Notes under the pieces: generated by a model
What the model saw: only the letters and a program-made list of their open reading frames with translations
The model's database searches: none
What the model was told of the DNA's origin: nothing
In this document: piece by piece, positions 55,496-64,000 of the stretch
How the letters are laid out: each line of letters opens with the position of its first letter
Numbering within the stretch: position 1 is the stretch's first letter
Translations under genes and position numbers: made by a program
Assembly (NCBI RefSeq): GCF_000375525.1
Contig: NZ_AQXC01000001.1
Span: 62,001-126,000, forward strand
Source of the DNA: Corynebacterium propinquum DSM 44285
GTDB lineage: Bacteria > Actinomycetota > Actinomycetes > Mycobacteriales > Mycobacteriaceae
Length of the DNA stretch: 64,000 nucleotides
Direction of reading: 5' to 3'

Positions 55496-56473
55496 ATGAA
55501 GGCAATACAGATTGAACAAACCGGCGGGCCGGAAGTCCTTCAGCTCGCTGAGGTTGCAGCACCTGAACCATCCGACGGACAAATCCTCGTCGATGTCCTC
55601 GTCGCTGGTGTGAACTACATCGATACCTATTATCGCGAGGGCATTTACGACGCCGAACCACCGTTTACTCCCGGATTTGAAGGCGTCGGGCGGGTCCGCC
55701 ATGATCCACAAGGCGAAATCGCTCAGGGCACCATGGTCGCCTGGAACACCGCATTCGGATCCTACGCAGAACAAGTCTGTGTAGATCGTGACAAGGTGGT
55801 GGCAGTACCTAATGATTTTGACCTACCAACTGCCGCTTCCATGCTGCTGCAGGGCATCACCGCGCATTATTTAACCCACGGAGTCTACGAACTTGGTGAA
55901 GGCGATAGCTGTGTCATCACCGCTGGTGCAGGCGGGGTTGGCTTGGTAGCCACCCAGCTCGCAGCGGCAGCTGGTGCCACTGTCTACACAGTGGTCTCAT
56001 CCGCAGAAAAAGAACAGCTATCGTATGACGCCGGGGCAACCCGTGTTCTCCGCTATGGGCCGGACCTAGTTGAACAGGTTCGCGACCTCACAGACGGTCG
56101 TGGTGTTGATGTGGTGTATGACGGCGTCGGCAAGGATACTTTTGCGCAATCGCTCGATATGGTCCGCGAGCGCGGTGTCGTCTGCTTGTTCGGTGCTGCG
56201 TCTGGCCCGGTGGATCCCATTGACCCGCAAGTCCTCAACCAAAAGGGCTCCATCTTTCTTACGCGACCATCCGTGGCCGGTTGGACGAGCCGCGAAGGTG
56301 AATTCCAAATGCGCGCCCAAGCCGTCGTACAGGCTGTCGTCGACGGAGACTTGCGGTTTCGGGTCAGCAACTCCTATGCCCTGGAAGACGCTGCCCAAGC
56401 CCACCGTGACCTACAAGACCGCAAAACTACCGGCTCCATCGTCTTGCGCGTGCAGGAAGACGAATACGCCTAA
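55496..56473 (+). CDS. NADPH:quinone oxidoreductase-like (zinc-free MDR)
   Basis: A 325-residue medium-chain reductase of the QorA type: N-terminal catalytic domain without structural zinc Cys cluster, then NADPH-binding motif AGAGGVGLVATQLAAAAGA (about residues 143-161). It starts MKAIQIEQTGGPEVLQL. A TAACCT box (55482-55487) lies 8 nt before ATG, so the mRNA is probably leaderless. Located between ctaA and ctaB. Confidence 0.93.
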   Translation: MKAIQIEQTGGPEVLQLAEVAAPEPSDGQILVDVLVAGVNYIDTYYREGIYDAEPPFTPGFEGVGRVRHDPQGEIAQGTMVAWNTAFGSYAEQVCVDRDKVVAVPNDFDLPTAASMLLQGITAHYLTHGVYELGEGDSCVITAGAGGVGLVATQLAAAAGATVYTVVSSAEKEQLSYDAGATRVLRYGPDLVEQVRDLTDGRGVDVVYDGVGKDTFAQSLDMVRERGVVCLFGAASGPVDPIDPQVLNQKGSIFLTRPSVAGWTSREGEFQMRAQAVVQAVVDGDLRFRVSNSYALEDAAQAHRDLQDRKTTGSIVLRVQEDEYA

Positions 56474-56498
56474 GCAGCGTTGCTAGTGGTGCTAGGCC

Positions 56499-57416
56499 TT
56501 AAGCCATGAACGGTGTCCAGCCGATAACAGCATCGACGGACAAGGTGAGGAATAAAATCGCCAAATAATTATTTGACCAGATGAACAGCGCCATGGGTTG
56601 CACCTTGGCGCCTTTTTTCACGCCTTGGTGTAAACGATTGGCCATGTATAAGAACACCGCCGCCGTGCTGACAGCACCGACGAGATAGATCCACGACGCA
56701 GCTGGGATCAGCACAAAAGAGGTAATAACCATGGCGACTGAGTACAGCAGAATCTGGCGGGTAACTTCGGATTCCTTGGCGACGACGGGCAACATTGGAA
56801 TACCCGCTCGCTTGTAATCGTCCTTGTACTTCATAGCCAGGGCCCACGTGTGTGGTGGCGTCCAGAAGAAGATAATCAAAAACAACGCGATTGCTTGCCA
56901 CCACTGTGCAGGCTCGCCCGCAGGCGCATTATCGGTGATGACAGCCCAACCAACCATGACTGGCATACATCCAGCAAGGCCACCCCACACGATGTTTTGC
57001 GAAGTACGACGCTTAAGAAACTTGGTATAGACCAGGATGTAATGCACGTTGGTCAGAATCACGAACAGCGCGGCAAGCCAGGAATGTGCGAGTAGGCCCA
57101 ACCACAGCACAGAGATAATCAGCAACACTGAGCCAAATACCGCGGCTTCGCGTTTCGACACGGCGTCGTTCACCAACGGCCTGCCGCGGGTGCGCTTCAT
57201 TTTTTGGTCGAGTTCATAGTCAGCGACCATGTTGAAGGTGTGCGCGGCAGAAGCACCCATCCAGCCACCCAATAATGTGAGGATGATCAAGCCGAAGTTA
57301 TTGGCTATCGCTTCCGTGCCGCGTTCTGCTTGCAATATGGCAGGAAGCGCGGCCACCAAGAGCAGTTCAATGATCCGCGGCTTGGTTAATGCGAAATATG
57401 CCTTGATCTTCCCCAA
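56499..57416 (-). CDS. ctaB: Protoheme IX farnesyltransferase (heme O synthase)
   Basis: A UbiA-family membrane prenyltransferase of ~305 residues adding farnesyl to heme B, the step before CtaA. The Asp-rich motif is in [20 protein letters not shown] and the second in [17 protein letters not shown]; about eight to nine hydrophobic segments. No ATG starts the protein: TTG 57416 is chosen because GGAGG lies 8 nt upstream and the protein then begins [14 protein letters not shown], as in relatives. TTG 57434 is the other option. Confidence 0.93.
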   Translation of the reverse strand: MGKIKAYFALTKPRIIELLLVAALPAILQAERGTEAIANNFGLIILTLLGGWMGASAAHTFNMVADYELDQKMKRTRGRPLVNDAVSKREAAVFGSVLLIISVLWLGLLAHSWLAALFVILTNVHYILVYTKFLKRRTSQNIVWGGLAGCMPVMVGWAVITDNAPAGEPAQWWQAIALFLIIFFWTPPHTWALAMKYKDDYKRAGIPMLPVVAKESEVTRQILLYSVAMVITSFVLIPAASWIYLVGAVSTAAVFLYMANRLHQGVKKGAKVQPMALFIWSNNYLAILFLTLSVDAVIGWTPFMA

Positions 57417-57434
57417 GGAAAAATCCTCCAACAA

Positions 57435-57722
57435 CGTGCCAATTAATTCTCTCCACGCCCATTATTGCTAGCAATCGGGCGCCTTAAGAGATAGTCGTTT
57501 ACAAAGGGCGGAAAGTTCCCACCTACTTTCGGCGGATAAGAACTCACTGTCTCGAACCACCATAGCCTACACGCATCCTCGGGTGTCGCTCATAATCGCA
57601 TGCAAGTACGCAAACTTAGACAGCTACCTTTAGACTATGGGCAGACCATCGTCGTCACAGTGATAGAACGTCACCGTGATAAGCCATCACCGTTGTAAAC
57701 AGATTGATGCGAGGAACCTGCT
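57435..57722. promoter_or_regulatory. Divergent ctaB / tkt-tal promoter region
   Basis: 288 bases without a gene. A TAGACT -10 candidate for the pentose-phosphate genes lies near 57631. The region just before tkt (57650-57720) has GTCAC/GTGAT direct repeats (GTCACAGTGATAG, GTCACCGTGATAA) that could bind a regulator. Confidence 0.5.
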
Positions 57723-60700
57723 GTGTCACTGTCCCCCAAATTAAAAGCTAAGACCGTACGTCGCTACCCAAGTGACTGGAGCGAGACCGATACCCGCGCA
57801 GTAGATACCGTGCGTTTATTAGCCGCCGATGCCGTGCAGAACTGCGGTTCTGGCCACCCTGGCACCGCCATGTCTCTCGCGCCTTTGGCTTATACGCTCT
57901 ACCAGCGTGTGCTCAACCACAACCCTGCCGATCCACAGTGGGCTGGGCGTGACCGTTTTGTACTTTCCGTGGGCCACTCATCCCTGACGCAATATATTCA
58001 GCTTTTCCTTGGTGGTTTCGGCTTGGAACTCGAGGATTTGCAGAAGCTGCGCACCTGGGGTTCATTGACTCCAGGGCACCCAGAATACGGCCACACTGCT
58101 GGCGTCGAAATCACGACTGGCCCATTGGGACAAGGCTTGGCGTCATCGGTGGGCATGGCTATGGCTGCCCGCAAAGAACGTGGTCTATTTGACCCGGACG
58201 CACCTGCCGGTGAATCCCCATTCGATCATTACGTCTACACCATTTGCTCGGATGGCGACGTACAGGAGGGTGTAACCGCCGAAGCGTGCTCACTGGCGGG
58301 TACGCAACAGCTCGGAAACTTGATTGTCTTCTGGGACGACAACAACATCTCCATTGAAGATGACACCGATATTGCATTCTCGGAGTCCGTCGCTAAGCGC
58401 TACGAAGCTTACGGTTGGCAAGTTCTCGAAGTAGGTTCCGGCGAAGACGTCGCCGCCTTGGAACAAGCAATCAAGCTTGCGAAACAAGACACGTCACGGC
58501 CGACCTTTATTCGCGTACAAACTGTTATCGCTTACCCCGCACCCAACGCTATGAACACGGGCGCATCGCACGGTGCCGCACTCGGAGAAGAAGAAATCCG
58601 TGCGACAAAGAAGTTCCTCGGTTTTGATCCGGATCAACATTTCCATGTCGATGACAAGGTGTTGTCACACACGCGTGAGCTGGTCAACCGCGGCACCGAA
58701 GCACAACAGGCATGGCAGAGGCGTTTCGATGCGTGGGCAGAAAAAAACCCTGAGCGCAAACAGCTATTCGACCGCATGACGGCCTACGAGCTACCGGAGA
58801 ACTTCGGCGAGAATATGCCAGTCTGGGAACCTGATGCCAAAGGCATTGCCACCCGAAAGGCGTCGGCGGAAGCCATCCAGGTATTAGCTGCCCAGCTGCC
58901 GGAACTATGGGGCGGATCGGCAGACCTTGCCGGCTCTAACAACACGGTAATCAAGGGCGCACCGTCGTTCGGTCCACAGTCGATTTCGACGGATATGTGG
59001 CAGGCCGATCCCTTGCAGGGACGTAACTTGCACTTCGGTATCCGTGAACACGGAATGGCCGCAATCATGAACGGCATCGCGTTGCACGGACACACTCGCG
59101 TGTACGGCGGCACGTTCTTGATTTTCTCGGAATACATGTACCCAGCTGTACGTCTGGGCGCGTTGATGGGCACTGACACCTATTACGTATGGACACACGA
59201 CTCCATCGGCCTGGGCGAAGATGGCCCAACCCACCAACCCGTGGAAACCCTGGCTGCGTTGCGTGCGATCCCGAACTTGTCGGTAATCCGCCCTGCCGAT
59301 GCCAACGAAACTACCCAAGCGTGGGTTGCCGCAATGCGGAAGGAGAAAGGCCCCAAGGGGCTGGCGTTAACCCGACAGAATGTTCCAGTATTGGACGGCA
59401 CCGCCGAAAAAGCCGCAGAGGGCGTCGCCAAGGGCGCTTATGTCTTGGTGGAAGCCTCCGCCTCGCCAGAATTGATCCTGATTGCGACCGGCTCCGAGGT
59501 GCACCTGGCAGTAGCTGCAGCACAGCGCTTGGAAGCCGAAGGAACCCCAACGCGAGTGGTATCGGCTCCGTGTCTGGAATGGTTTGAGCAACAGGATGAG
59601 GCTTACCGGGAATCGGTATTGCCACGCGAAGTTCCTGCACGCGTCTCCATCGAAGCTGGTCTGGCGATGCCATGGCACAAATACACCGCACCTTATGGAC
59701 GCCAAGTTTCTTTGGAGCACTACGGAGCTTCTGCCCCGGCGGAAGAACTCTTCGAAAAATTCGGCTTTAGCGTCGACAATGTGGTCGCTGAGGCGAAGAA
59801 GGCTCTGGATCAAGCACCGGCCGCCTCGAAGGTTTCTGGGTGGGGTGAAAAAACCACCTCCGGCACCGCTTCTGAATCGCTGGCCCCAGCACATGCCGTG
59901 GATTCTGCAGACGCCGATTCTGCACTCGCGGAACTAGCCGCGGTCGGCACCGCTACTTGGCTGGATGATCTCTCCCGCGAGCGCATTACTTCCGGCAACC
60001 TCAAGGAACTCATTGAAACCAAATCGGTTTTGGGTGTGACCACGAACCCATCAATTTTTTCTGCTGCGATGAGTAAAGGTGATTCTTACGACGCTGATAT
60101 CGCGGAGCTAGCACAGAAGAACCCAGCTGCCGACGAAGCAGTCTATGAATTAGCAATTGCCGACGTGCAAGATGCGTGCGACGTTTTGTCGTCGGTGTAT
60201 GAACGCACTGGTGGTGCCGACGGTCGCGTCTCCATCGAGGTTGACCCGCGAATTTCTGCCGATACTGACAAGACCTTGGAGCAAGCTCGCAGCCTGTGGC
60301 AGAAAGTCGGCCGCGAAAACGCAATGATCAAGATTCCGGCCACCCCAGAAGGCTTGTCGGCGATCACCGCGACCCTAGCAGAAGGAATCTCTGTCAACGT
60401 CACCTTGATTTTCTCCGTAGAGCGCTACCGCGAGGTCATCCAAGCCTATAAGGAAGGCATCAAACAAGCCCGCGACAACGGCCATGACCTGTCCAAGATT
60501 CACTCGGTTGCGTCTTTCTTCGTTTCCCGGATCGATACCGAAGTCGATAACCGTCTCGACGAGATTGGCACGGATGAAGCACGCAGCCTGCGCGGACAGG
60601 CTGGTATCGCTAACGCTCGACGTGCATACGCTCTGTTTATTGATGAGTTCCAGGACTTTGACATTCCAGGCGCCAACAAACAGCGGCCGCTGTGGGCGTC

Positions 60701-60995
60701 GACTGGTGTCAAAAACCCACACTATCCTGCCGACATGTACGTAACGGAACTGGCTGGTCCGGACACCGTAAACACTATGCCGGAAGCAACGCTGGAGGCC
60801 GTACTCGAAAGCGGTATTATCAAGGGTGACACGTTGACTGGTGCTGGTGACAAAGCTGGCGCAATCTTTAGTCAGCTGGAATCCGTAGGCATCGATTTCG
60901 CCGAGGTCTATGCCAAACTCGAGCTTGAAGGCATTGACAAGTTCGTTAAGGCATGGGAAGAACTGCTGGAATCTATGTCGCAGCGTTTGCGCTAA
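57723..60995 (+). CDS. Transketolase-transaldolase fusion
   Basis: One 1090-codon frame. Residues 1-~697 are a complete transketolase: [17 protein letters not shown]/Mg motif [18 protein letters not shown]...WDDNNIS, and a C-terminal domain to [12 protein letters not shown] ~35-residue Ala/Ser/Thr-rich linker follows. Residues ~733-1090 are a complete transaldolase ([20 protein letters not shown]..., Schiff-base Lys870 in [26 protein letters not shown]). In other corynebacteria known to me, tkt and tal are separate adjacent genes. An in-frame GTG in the linker (about 59901) could allow internal initiation of Tal. GTG 57723 has AGGA 8 nt upstream. A run of six A at about 59850 is the one place where a sequencing indel could mimic fusion. 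Confidence 0.93.
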   Translation: MSLSPKLKAKTVRRYPSDWSETDTRAVDTVRLLAADAVQNCGSGHPGTAMSLAPLAYTLYQRVLNHNPADPQWAGRDRFVLSVGHSSLTQYIQLFLGGFGLELEDLQKLRTWGSLTPGHPEYGHTAGVEITTGPLGQGLASSVGMAMAARKERGLFDPDAPAGESPFDHYVYTICSDGDVQEGVTAEACSLAGTQQLGNLIVFWDDNNISIEDDTDIAFSESVAKRYEAYGWQVLEVGSGEDVAALEQAIKLAKQDTSRPTFIRVQTVIAYPAPNAMNTGASHGAALGEEEIRATKKFLGFDPDQHFHVDDKVLSHTRELVNRGTEAQQAWQRRFDAWAEKNPERKQLFDRMTAYELPENFGENMPVWEPDAKGIATRKASAEAIQVLAAQLPELWGGSADLAGSNNTVIKGAPSFGPQSISTDMWQADPLQGRNLHFGIREHGMAAIMNGIALHGHTRVYGGTFLIFSEYMYPAVRLGALMGTDTYYVWTHDSIGLGEDGPTHQPVETLAALRAIPNLSVIRPADANETTQAWVAAMRKEKGPKGLALTRQNVPVLDGTAEKAAEGVAKGAYVLVEASASPELILIATGSEVHLAVAAAQRLEAEGTPTRVVSAPCLEWFEQQDEAYRESVLPREVPARVSIEAGLAMPWHKYTAPYGRQVSLEHYGASAPAEELFEKFGFSVDNVVAEAKKALDQAPAASKVSGWGEKTTSGTASESLAPAHAVDSADADSALAELAAVGTATWLDDLSRERITSGNLKELIETKSVLGVTTNPSIFSAAMSKGDSYDADIAELAQKNPAADEAVYELAIADVQDACDVLSSVYERTGGADGRVSIEVDPRISADTDKTLEQARSLWQKVGRENAMIKIPATPEGLSAITATLAEGISVNVTLIFSVERYREVIQAYKEGIKQARDNGHDLSKIHSVASFFVSRIDTEVDNRLDEIGTDEARSLRGQAGIANARRAYALFIDEFQDFDIPGANKQRPLWASTGVKNPHYPADMYVTELAGPDTVNTMPEATLEAVLESGIIKGDTLTGAGDKAGAIFSQLESVGIDFAEVYAKLELEGIDKFVKAWEELLESMSQRLR

Positions 60996-61076
60996 AGTAC
61001 CCCTGCCAGTTCCCCATCTAACTTTCCATAGCATGACACCGCCCATGGTTATGGGCTGAGAAAGGACCATTCGCCT

Positions 61077-62603
61077 GTGACGTCGAATCCTTGGCATAAT
61101 CCCCTGCGCAATCCGCACGATTCCCGACTGCCGAGGATCGCCGGCCCTTCGGGCATGGTGATTTTCGGAGTCACAGGCGATTTGGCCTATAAGAAGCTCC
61201 TGCCAGCTATTTATGATTTGGCCAACCGCGGCCTGTTATCCTCAGCATTCGTTCTGGTTGGCTTTGGCCGCAGGGAGTGGTCCAACGACGATTTCGTGGA
61301 TTACGTCAAAGCCGCCGTACAAGACGGAGCGCGCACTCCGTTCCGGGAAAATGTCTGGCGCCAGCTGGCTGCCGGCATGGAATTTGTCACCGGGGGCTTT
61401 GATAACGACGGTTTCGACCAGCTCGCCGCACGAATCGCTGAGGTAGATCAACACCGCGGTACCGCTGGCAACTGGGCTTACTATCTGTCCATTCCCCCCA
61501 GCTTTTTCTCCGAAGTATGCCACCAGCTCGAGCGCACCAATATGGTCAGCACCGAGCCCGGTGCTTGGCGTCGGGTGATCATTGAGAAACCGTTTGGCCA
61601 CGACGAAAGCTCAGCTCGCGAGCTCAACGAGATCGTCAACCAGGTATTCCCTGAGGATTCGGTCTATCGCATTGATCATTACCTTGGCAAAGAGACCGTT
61701 CAAAACATCCTGGCGCTGCGTTTTGCCAACTCGATTTTTGAGCCGATCTGGAATGCCCGCCACATCGACCACGTCCAAATCACCATGGCCGAAGACATCG
61801 GGCTCGGAGGGCGCGCCGGGTACTACGATGGTATTGGGGCTGCACGCGATGTCATGCAAAACCACCTCTTGCAGCTTTTGGCGTTGGTCGCGATGGAAGA
61901 ACCCATTTCGTTCACCCCCGATGCGCTGCGCGCTGAGAAGGTGAAAATTCTGCAAGCAACCTCGCTGGCCACCCCGCTGGAGCATACTACCGCGCGTGGG
62001 CAATATTCCGCGGGCTGGCAGGGCTCTCAACAAGTCCAAGGCCTGCGTGAAGAAGAAGGCTTCGATCCCGAATCGACCACCGAAACCTATGCAGCCTGCA
62101 CGCTGGAAATTAATTCACGTCGATGGGCTGGGGTGCCGTTCTACCTGCGCACTGGCAAACGCTTGGGGCGCCGCGTGACCGAGATCGCGCTGGTTTTCAA
62201 GCACGCTCCCCACCAACCCTTTGCGAAAAACGGTGCCCAGCATGGACAAAATACCGTGGTTATCCGTGTGCAGCCGGATGAAGGCGTGCTGATGCGCTTC
62301 GGATCCAAGGTTCCCGGCTCTGGTATGGAAGTTCGCGACGTGAATATGGATTTCTCCTACGCAGAGGCATTTACCGAGGAATCCCCCGCCGCCTACGAGC
62401 GCCTGATCCTCGATGCGCTGCTAGACGAGTCAAGTTTGTTCCCGACGAACAAAGAAGTGGAACTAAGCTGGGCGATTTTAGACCCGATGCTGGAATACTG
62501 GCAGCATGCAGACCAACCAGAAAGCTATCCCGCGGGTAGCTGGGGGCCTGCCAGCGCTGATGCGATGTTGGCACGACGCGGCCATGCCTGGCGGCGCCCG
62601 TAG
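61077..62603 (+). CDS. zwf: Glucose-6-phosphate dehydrogenase
   Basis: A 508-residue G6PDH, first oxidative pentose-phosphate step, making NADPH. NADP-binding VIFGVTGDLAYKKLLPA (about 22-38), substrate/active-site RIDHYLGKETVQN (about 199-211), and KPFGHD are present. GTG 61077 follows AAAGGA by 12 nt. It lies 81 bases after tkt-tal and before opcA; a short GCCCAT/ATGGGC hairpin (61041-61056) stands in the gap. Confidence 0.97.
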   Translation: MTSNPWHNPLRNPHDSRLPRIAGPSGMVIFGVTGDLAYKKLLPAIYDLANRGLLSSAFVLVGFGRREWSNDDFVDYVKAAVQDGARTPFRENVWRQLAAGMEFVTGGFDNDGFDQLAARIAEVDQHRGTAGNWAYYLSIPPSFFSEVCHQLERTNMVSTEPGAWRRVIIEKPFGHDESSARELNEIVNQVFPEDSVYRIDHYLGKETVQNILALRFANSIFEPIWNARHIDHVQITMAEDIGLGGRAGYYDGIGAARDVMQNHLLQLLALVAMEEPISFTPDALRAEKVKILQATSLATPLEHTTARGQYSAGWQGSQQVQGLREEEGFDPESTTETYAACTLEINSRRWAGVPFYLRTGKRLGRRVTEIALVFKHAPHQPFAKNGAQHGQNTVVIRVQPDEGVLMRFGSKVPGSGMEVRDVNMDFSYAEAFTEESPAAYERLILDALLDESSLFPTNKEVELSWAILDPMLEYWQHADQPESYPAGSWGPASADAMLARRGHAWRRP

Positions 62604-62645
62604 ACCGTGTCCGTGACTGACCTGCACAAGGAGTAATTAGCAACC

Positions 62646-63551
62646 ATGATTCATTTCCTCACGGATACGACCACCACCGATATTGCCCGCGAGCTTAATC
62701 TGGCGCAAGAGCATTACACGCTGACCACTGGCCGAGTGTTGACGCTCATCATCATCGCTTCAGCGAGTGACGACGTTGAGGCCATCTTGCGCGCCAACCG
62801 CGATGCATCGCACGAGCACCCGGCCCGGGTACTGATTTTGTTGACGGCTGACTCTAACGATGACACCTACCTCGATGCTGAGCTGCGCGTTGGTGGTGAA
62901 GCCGGGGCATCTGAGATCGTCGTCATGACGCTCAACGGCGCGATGGCACACCACCCGTCGTCGATCGTCACCCCGTTGTTGCTGCCGGATACACCTATCG
63001 TCGCGTGGTGGCCTAATGTGCATCCTGATAACCCAGCTGCGGACCCAATAGGAAAGATCGCGCAACGTCGCATCACAAGCGCCCAGGACTTTTCGCAACT
63101 AGCCCGCAACTATGCGCCCGGTGACTCGGATACCGCGTGGTCGGCGATCACCGCGTGGCGTGGCATCGTTGCCTCAGCTCTGGATCGTTACCCACACCAC
63201 GACGTGCACTCAGTGACCATCATCGGGAATCAAGGTCCCGAGCACGCCATTGCAGCAGGCTGGCTTGCCGACGCTTTAGGAATCCCTGTAACCCGTACGG
63301 CCGTGAGCCATGAGGATTCACCGCATGCTATCGATGCACTGCACTTAACGATGGATGATGGTGAAACTCTGAGCATCTCCCGCGCTGATAACCACACTGT
63401 CAGCGTCCACGTCCCAGGGGCTGCGCGTAGCCTCGTCGCGCTCAACGTCCGTAGCTGGGCAGAACGACTATCTGAAGAATTGCGGCATCTGGAACCAGAC
63501 GATACATACGCACGTGCCCTTCGTGCAGCCAACGACGTGAAAGGACAATAA
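62646..63551 (+). CDS. opcA: OpcA, G6PDH assembly/allosteric subunit
   Basis: A 301-residue OpcA that associates with Zwf and is needed for full G6PDH activity in corynebacteria. Regions LLPDTPIVAWWPNVHPDNPA (about 116-135) and the N-terminal TTTTDIARELNLAQ are typical. AGGAG precedes ATG 62646. The stop overlaps the pgl start (TAATG). Confidence 0.95.
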   Translation: MIHFLTDTTTTDIARELNLAQEHYTLTTGRVLTLIIIASASDDVEAILRANRDASHEHPARVLILLTADSNDDTYLDAELRVGGEAGASEIVVMTLNGAMAHHPSSIVTPLLLPDTPIVAWWPNVHPDNPAADPIGKIAQRRITSAQDFSQLARNYAPGDSDTAWSAITAWRGIVASALDRYPHHDVHSVTIIGNQGPEHAIAAGWLADALGIPVTRTAVSHEDSPHAIDALHLTMDDGETLSISRADNHTVSVHVPGAARSLVALNVRSWAERLSEELRHLEPDDTYARALRAANDVKGQ

Positions 63552-64000
63552 TGACCACAGTCTTTCCTGCAACCGACAAACAGGACATGGCGCACAAGGT
63601 GGCACAGCGATTCGTTGATTTAGTCACCGAAATTCACGCAACCGGAGGTGGGGCACACGACGACGGCACTGTGCGCGTGGTGTTGACCGGTGGCTCTTCA
63701 GGAGCCGCGGTGCTCGAAGCTCTAGCTAGCAAAGGTACGGAGCTGGATTGGTCCCGTATCAGGATCTTTTTCGGGGATGAACGCAACCTGGCCGTCGACG
63801 ATCCAGAATCCAACGAAGGGCTGGCACGCCGTGTCTTGCTTGACCAGCTGAATATTCCCGAAGACAATATTCACGGTTATGGCCTGGCTGGCAACGATGA
63901 CCTTACAGATCGTGCCCGAGACTACGCCGCGGTGCTAGCGGATTTTGCGCCCGCGGGTTTTGACCTCCACCTCGTAGGCATCGGTGACGATGGGCATATC
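63551..64000 (+). CDS. pgl: 6-phosphogluconolactonase, N-terminal part
   Basis: The first 150 codons; the gene runs off the right edge. VVLTGGSSGAAVLEAL (about 36-51), IFFGDERNLAVDDPESNEGL (about 65-84) and DLHLVGIGDDGHI (about 138-150) are the sugar-phosphate isomerase-like motifs of Pgl/DevB. It hydrolyses 6-phosphogluconolactone made by Zwf-OpcA. Translation is coupled to opcA by the one-base stop/start overlap. Confidence 0.94.
   Translation, partial: MTTVFPATDKQDMAHKVAQRFVDLVTEIHATGGGAHDDGTVRVVLTGGSSGAAVLEALASKGTELDWSRIRIFFGDERNLAVDDPESNEGLARRVLLDQLNIPEDNIHGYGLAGNDDLTDRARDYAAVLADFAPAGFDLHLVGIGDDGHI

Overview
The window is chromosomal DNA from a Corynebacterium. Markers are mycothiol ligase MshC, the arabinomannan/lipomannan mannosyltransferase MptB, an NlpC/P60 wall hydrolase next to a DUF6676 membrane protein and aconitase, the aconitase repressor AcnR, and OpcA beside Zwf. 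From memory, the gene order follows the Corynebacterium glutamicum backbone (trmI-apeB-recB-like, aspA-hisG-hisE, mshC-uppP, pyrD, ferrochelatase-NlpC/P60-acn-acnR, sufRBDCSUT, mptB-ABC-ctaA-qor-ctaB-tkt-tal-zwf-opcA-pgl). The species is not one I can name.

Layout. 1-12.7 kb: trmI (partial), M18 aminopeptidase, a Fe-S RecB-like exonuclease, fhs, aspA, hisG/hisE, mshC, uppP, a lipoprotein, pyrD and two small genes. 12.9-16.2 kb: tRNA-Leu(GAG), then a three-gene iron-siderophore/heme ABC importer with a DtxR-like box at its promoter. 16.4-33.0 kb: a VTT membrane protein, a DUF3097 protein, ferrochelatase, a secreted NlpC/P60 endopeptidase, acn with an AcnR operator, acnR, ACT and UPF0210 proteins, a DUF2786 protein, an ABC-F protein and tRNA-Pro(GGG).

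33.0-40.6 kb is the accessory part: a ~7.6 kb integrative element in the 3' end of tRNA-Pro(GGG), bounded by a 41-bp near-perfect direct repeat. It carries a tyrosine integrase, a RepA/RecA-like ATPase, an HNH nuclease, a serine recombinase, a damaged antirepressor gene and a 71-residue protein. It has no packaging or virion genes. Nearly half of it is non-coding and unusually rich in hairpins: about 20 back-to-back hairpins in 660 nt (34374-35032), and a separate array of six hairpin units at a ~35-nt period downstream of the serine recombinase (about 38619-38826). Paired 8-bp integrase arm-site candidates occur near both ends. This element is the best candidate for something undescribed.

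40.9-44.3 kb: an ABC-2 exporter with its own DesK/NarL-type two-component system. 44.4-50.9 kb: the SUF iron-sulphur operon, with a palindrome in the sufR promoter as likely operator. 51.0-64.0 kb: mptB, an ABC-2 exporter, heme A synthesis genes ctaA and ctaB around a quinone oxidoreductase, and the pentose-phosphate cluster. In this cluster transketolase and transaldolase are one 1090-codon open frame, a fusion, where relatives have two genes; it is followed by zwf, opcA and a partial pgl. Throughout, many genes start 6-8 nt after a TANNNT box, which indicates leaderless transcripts.
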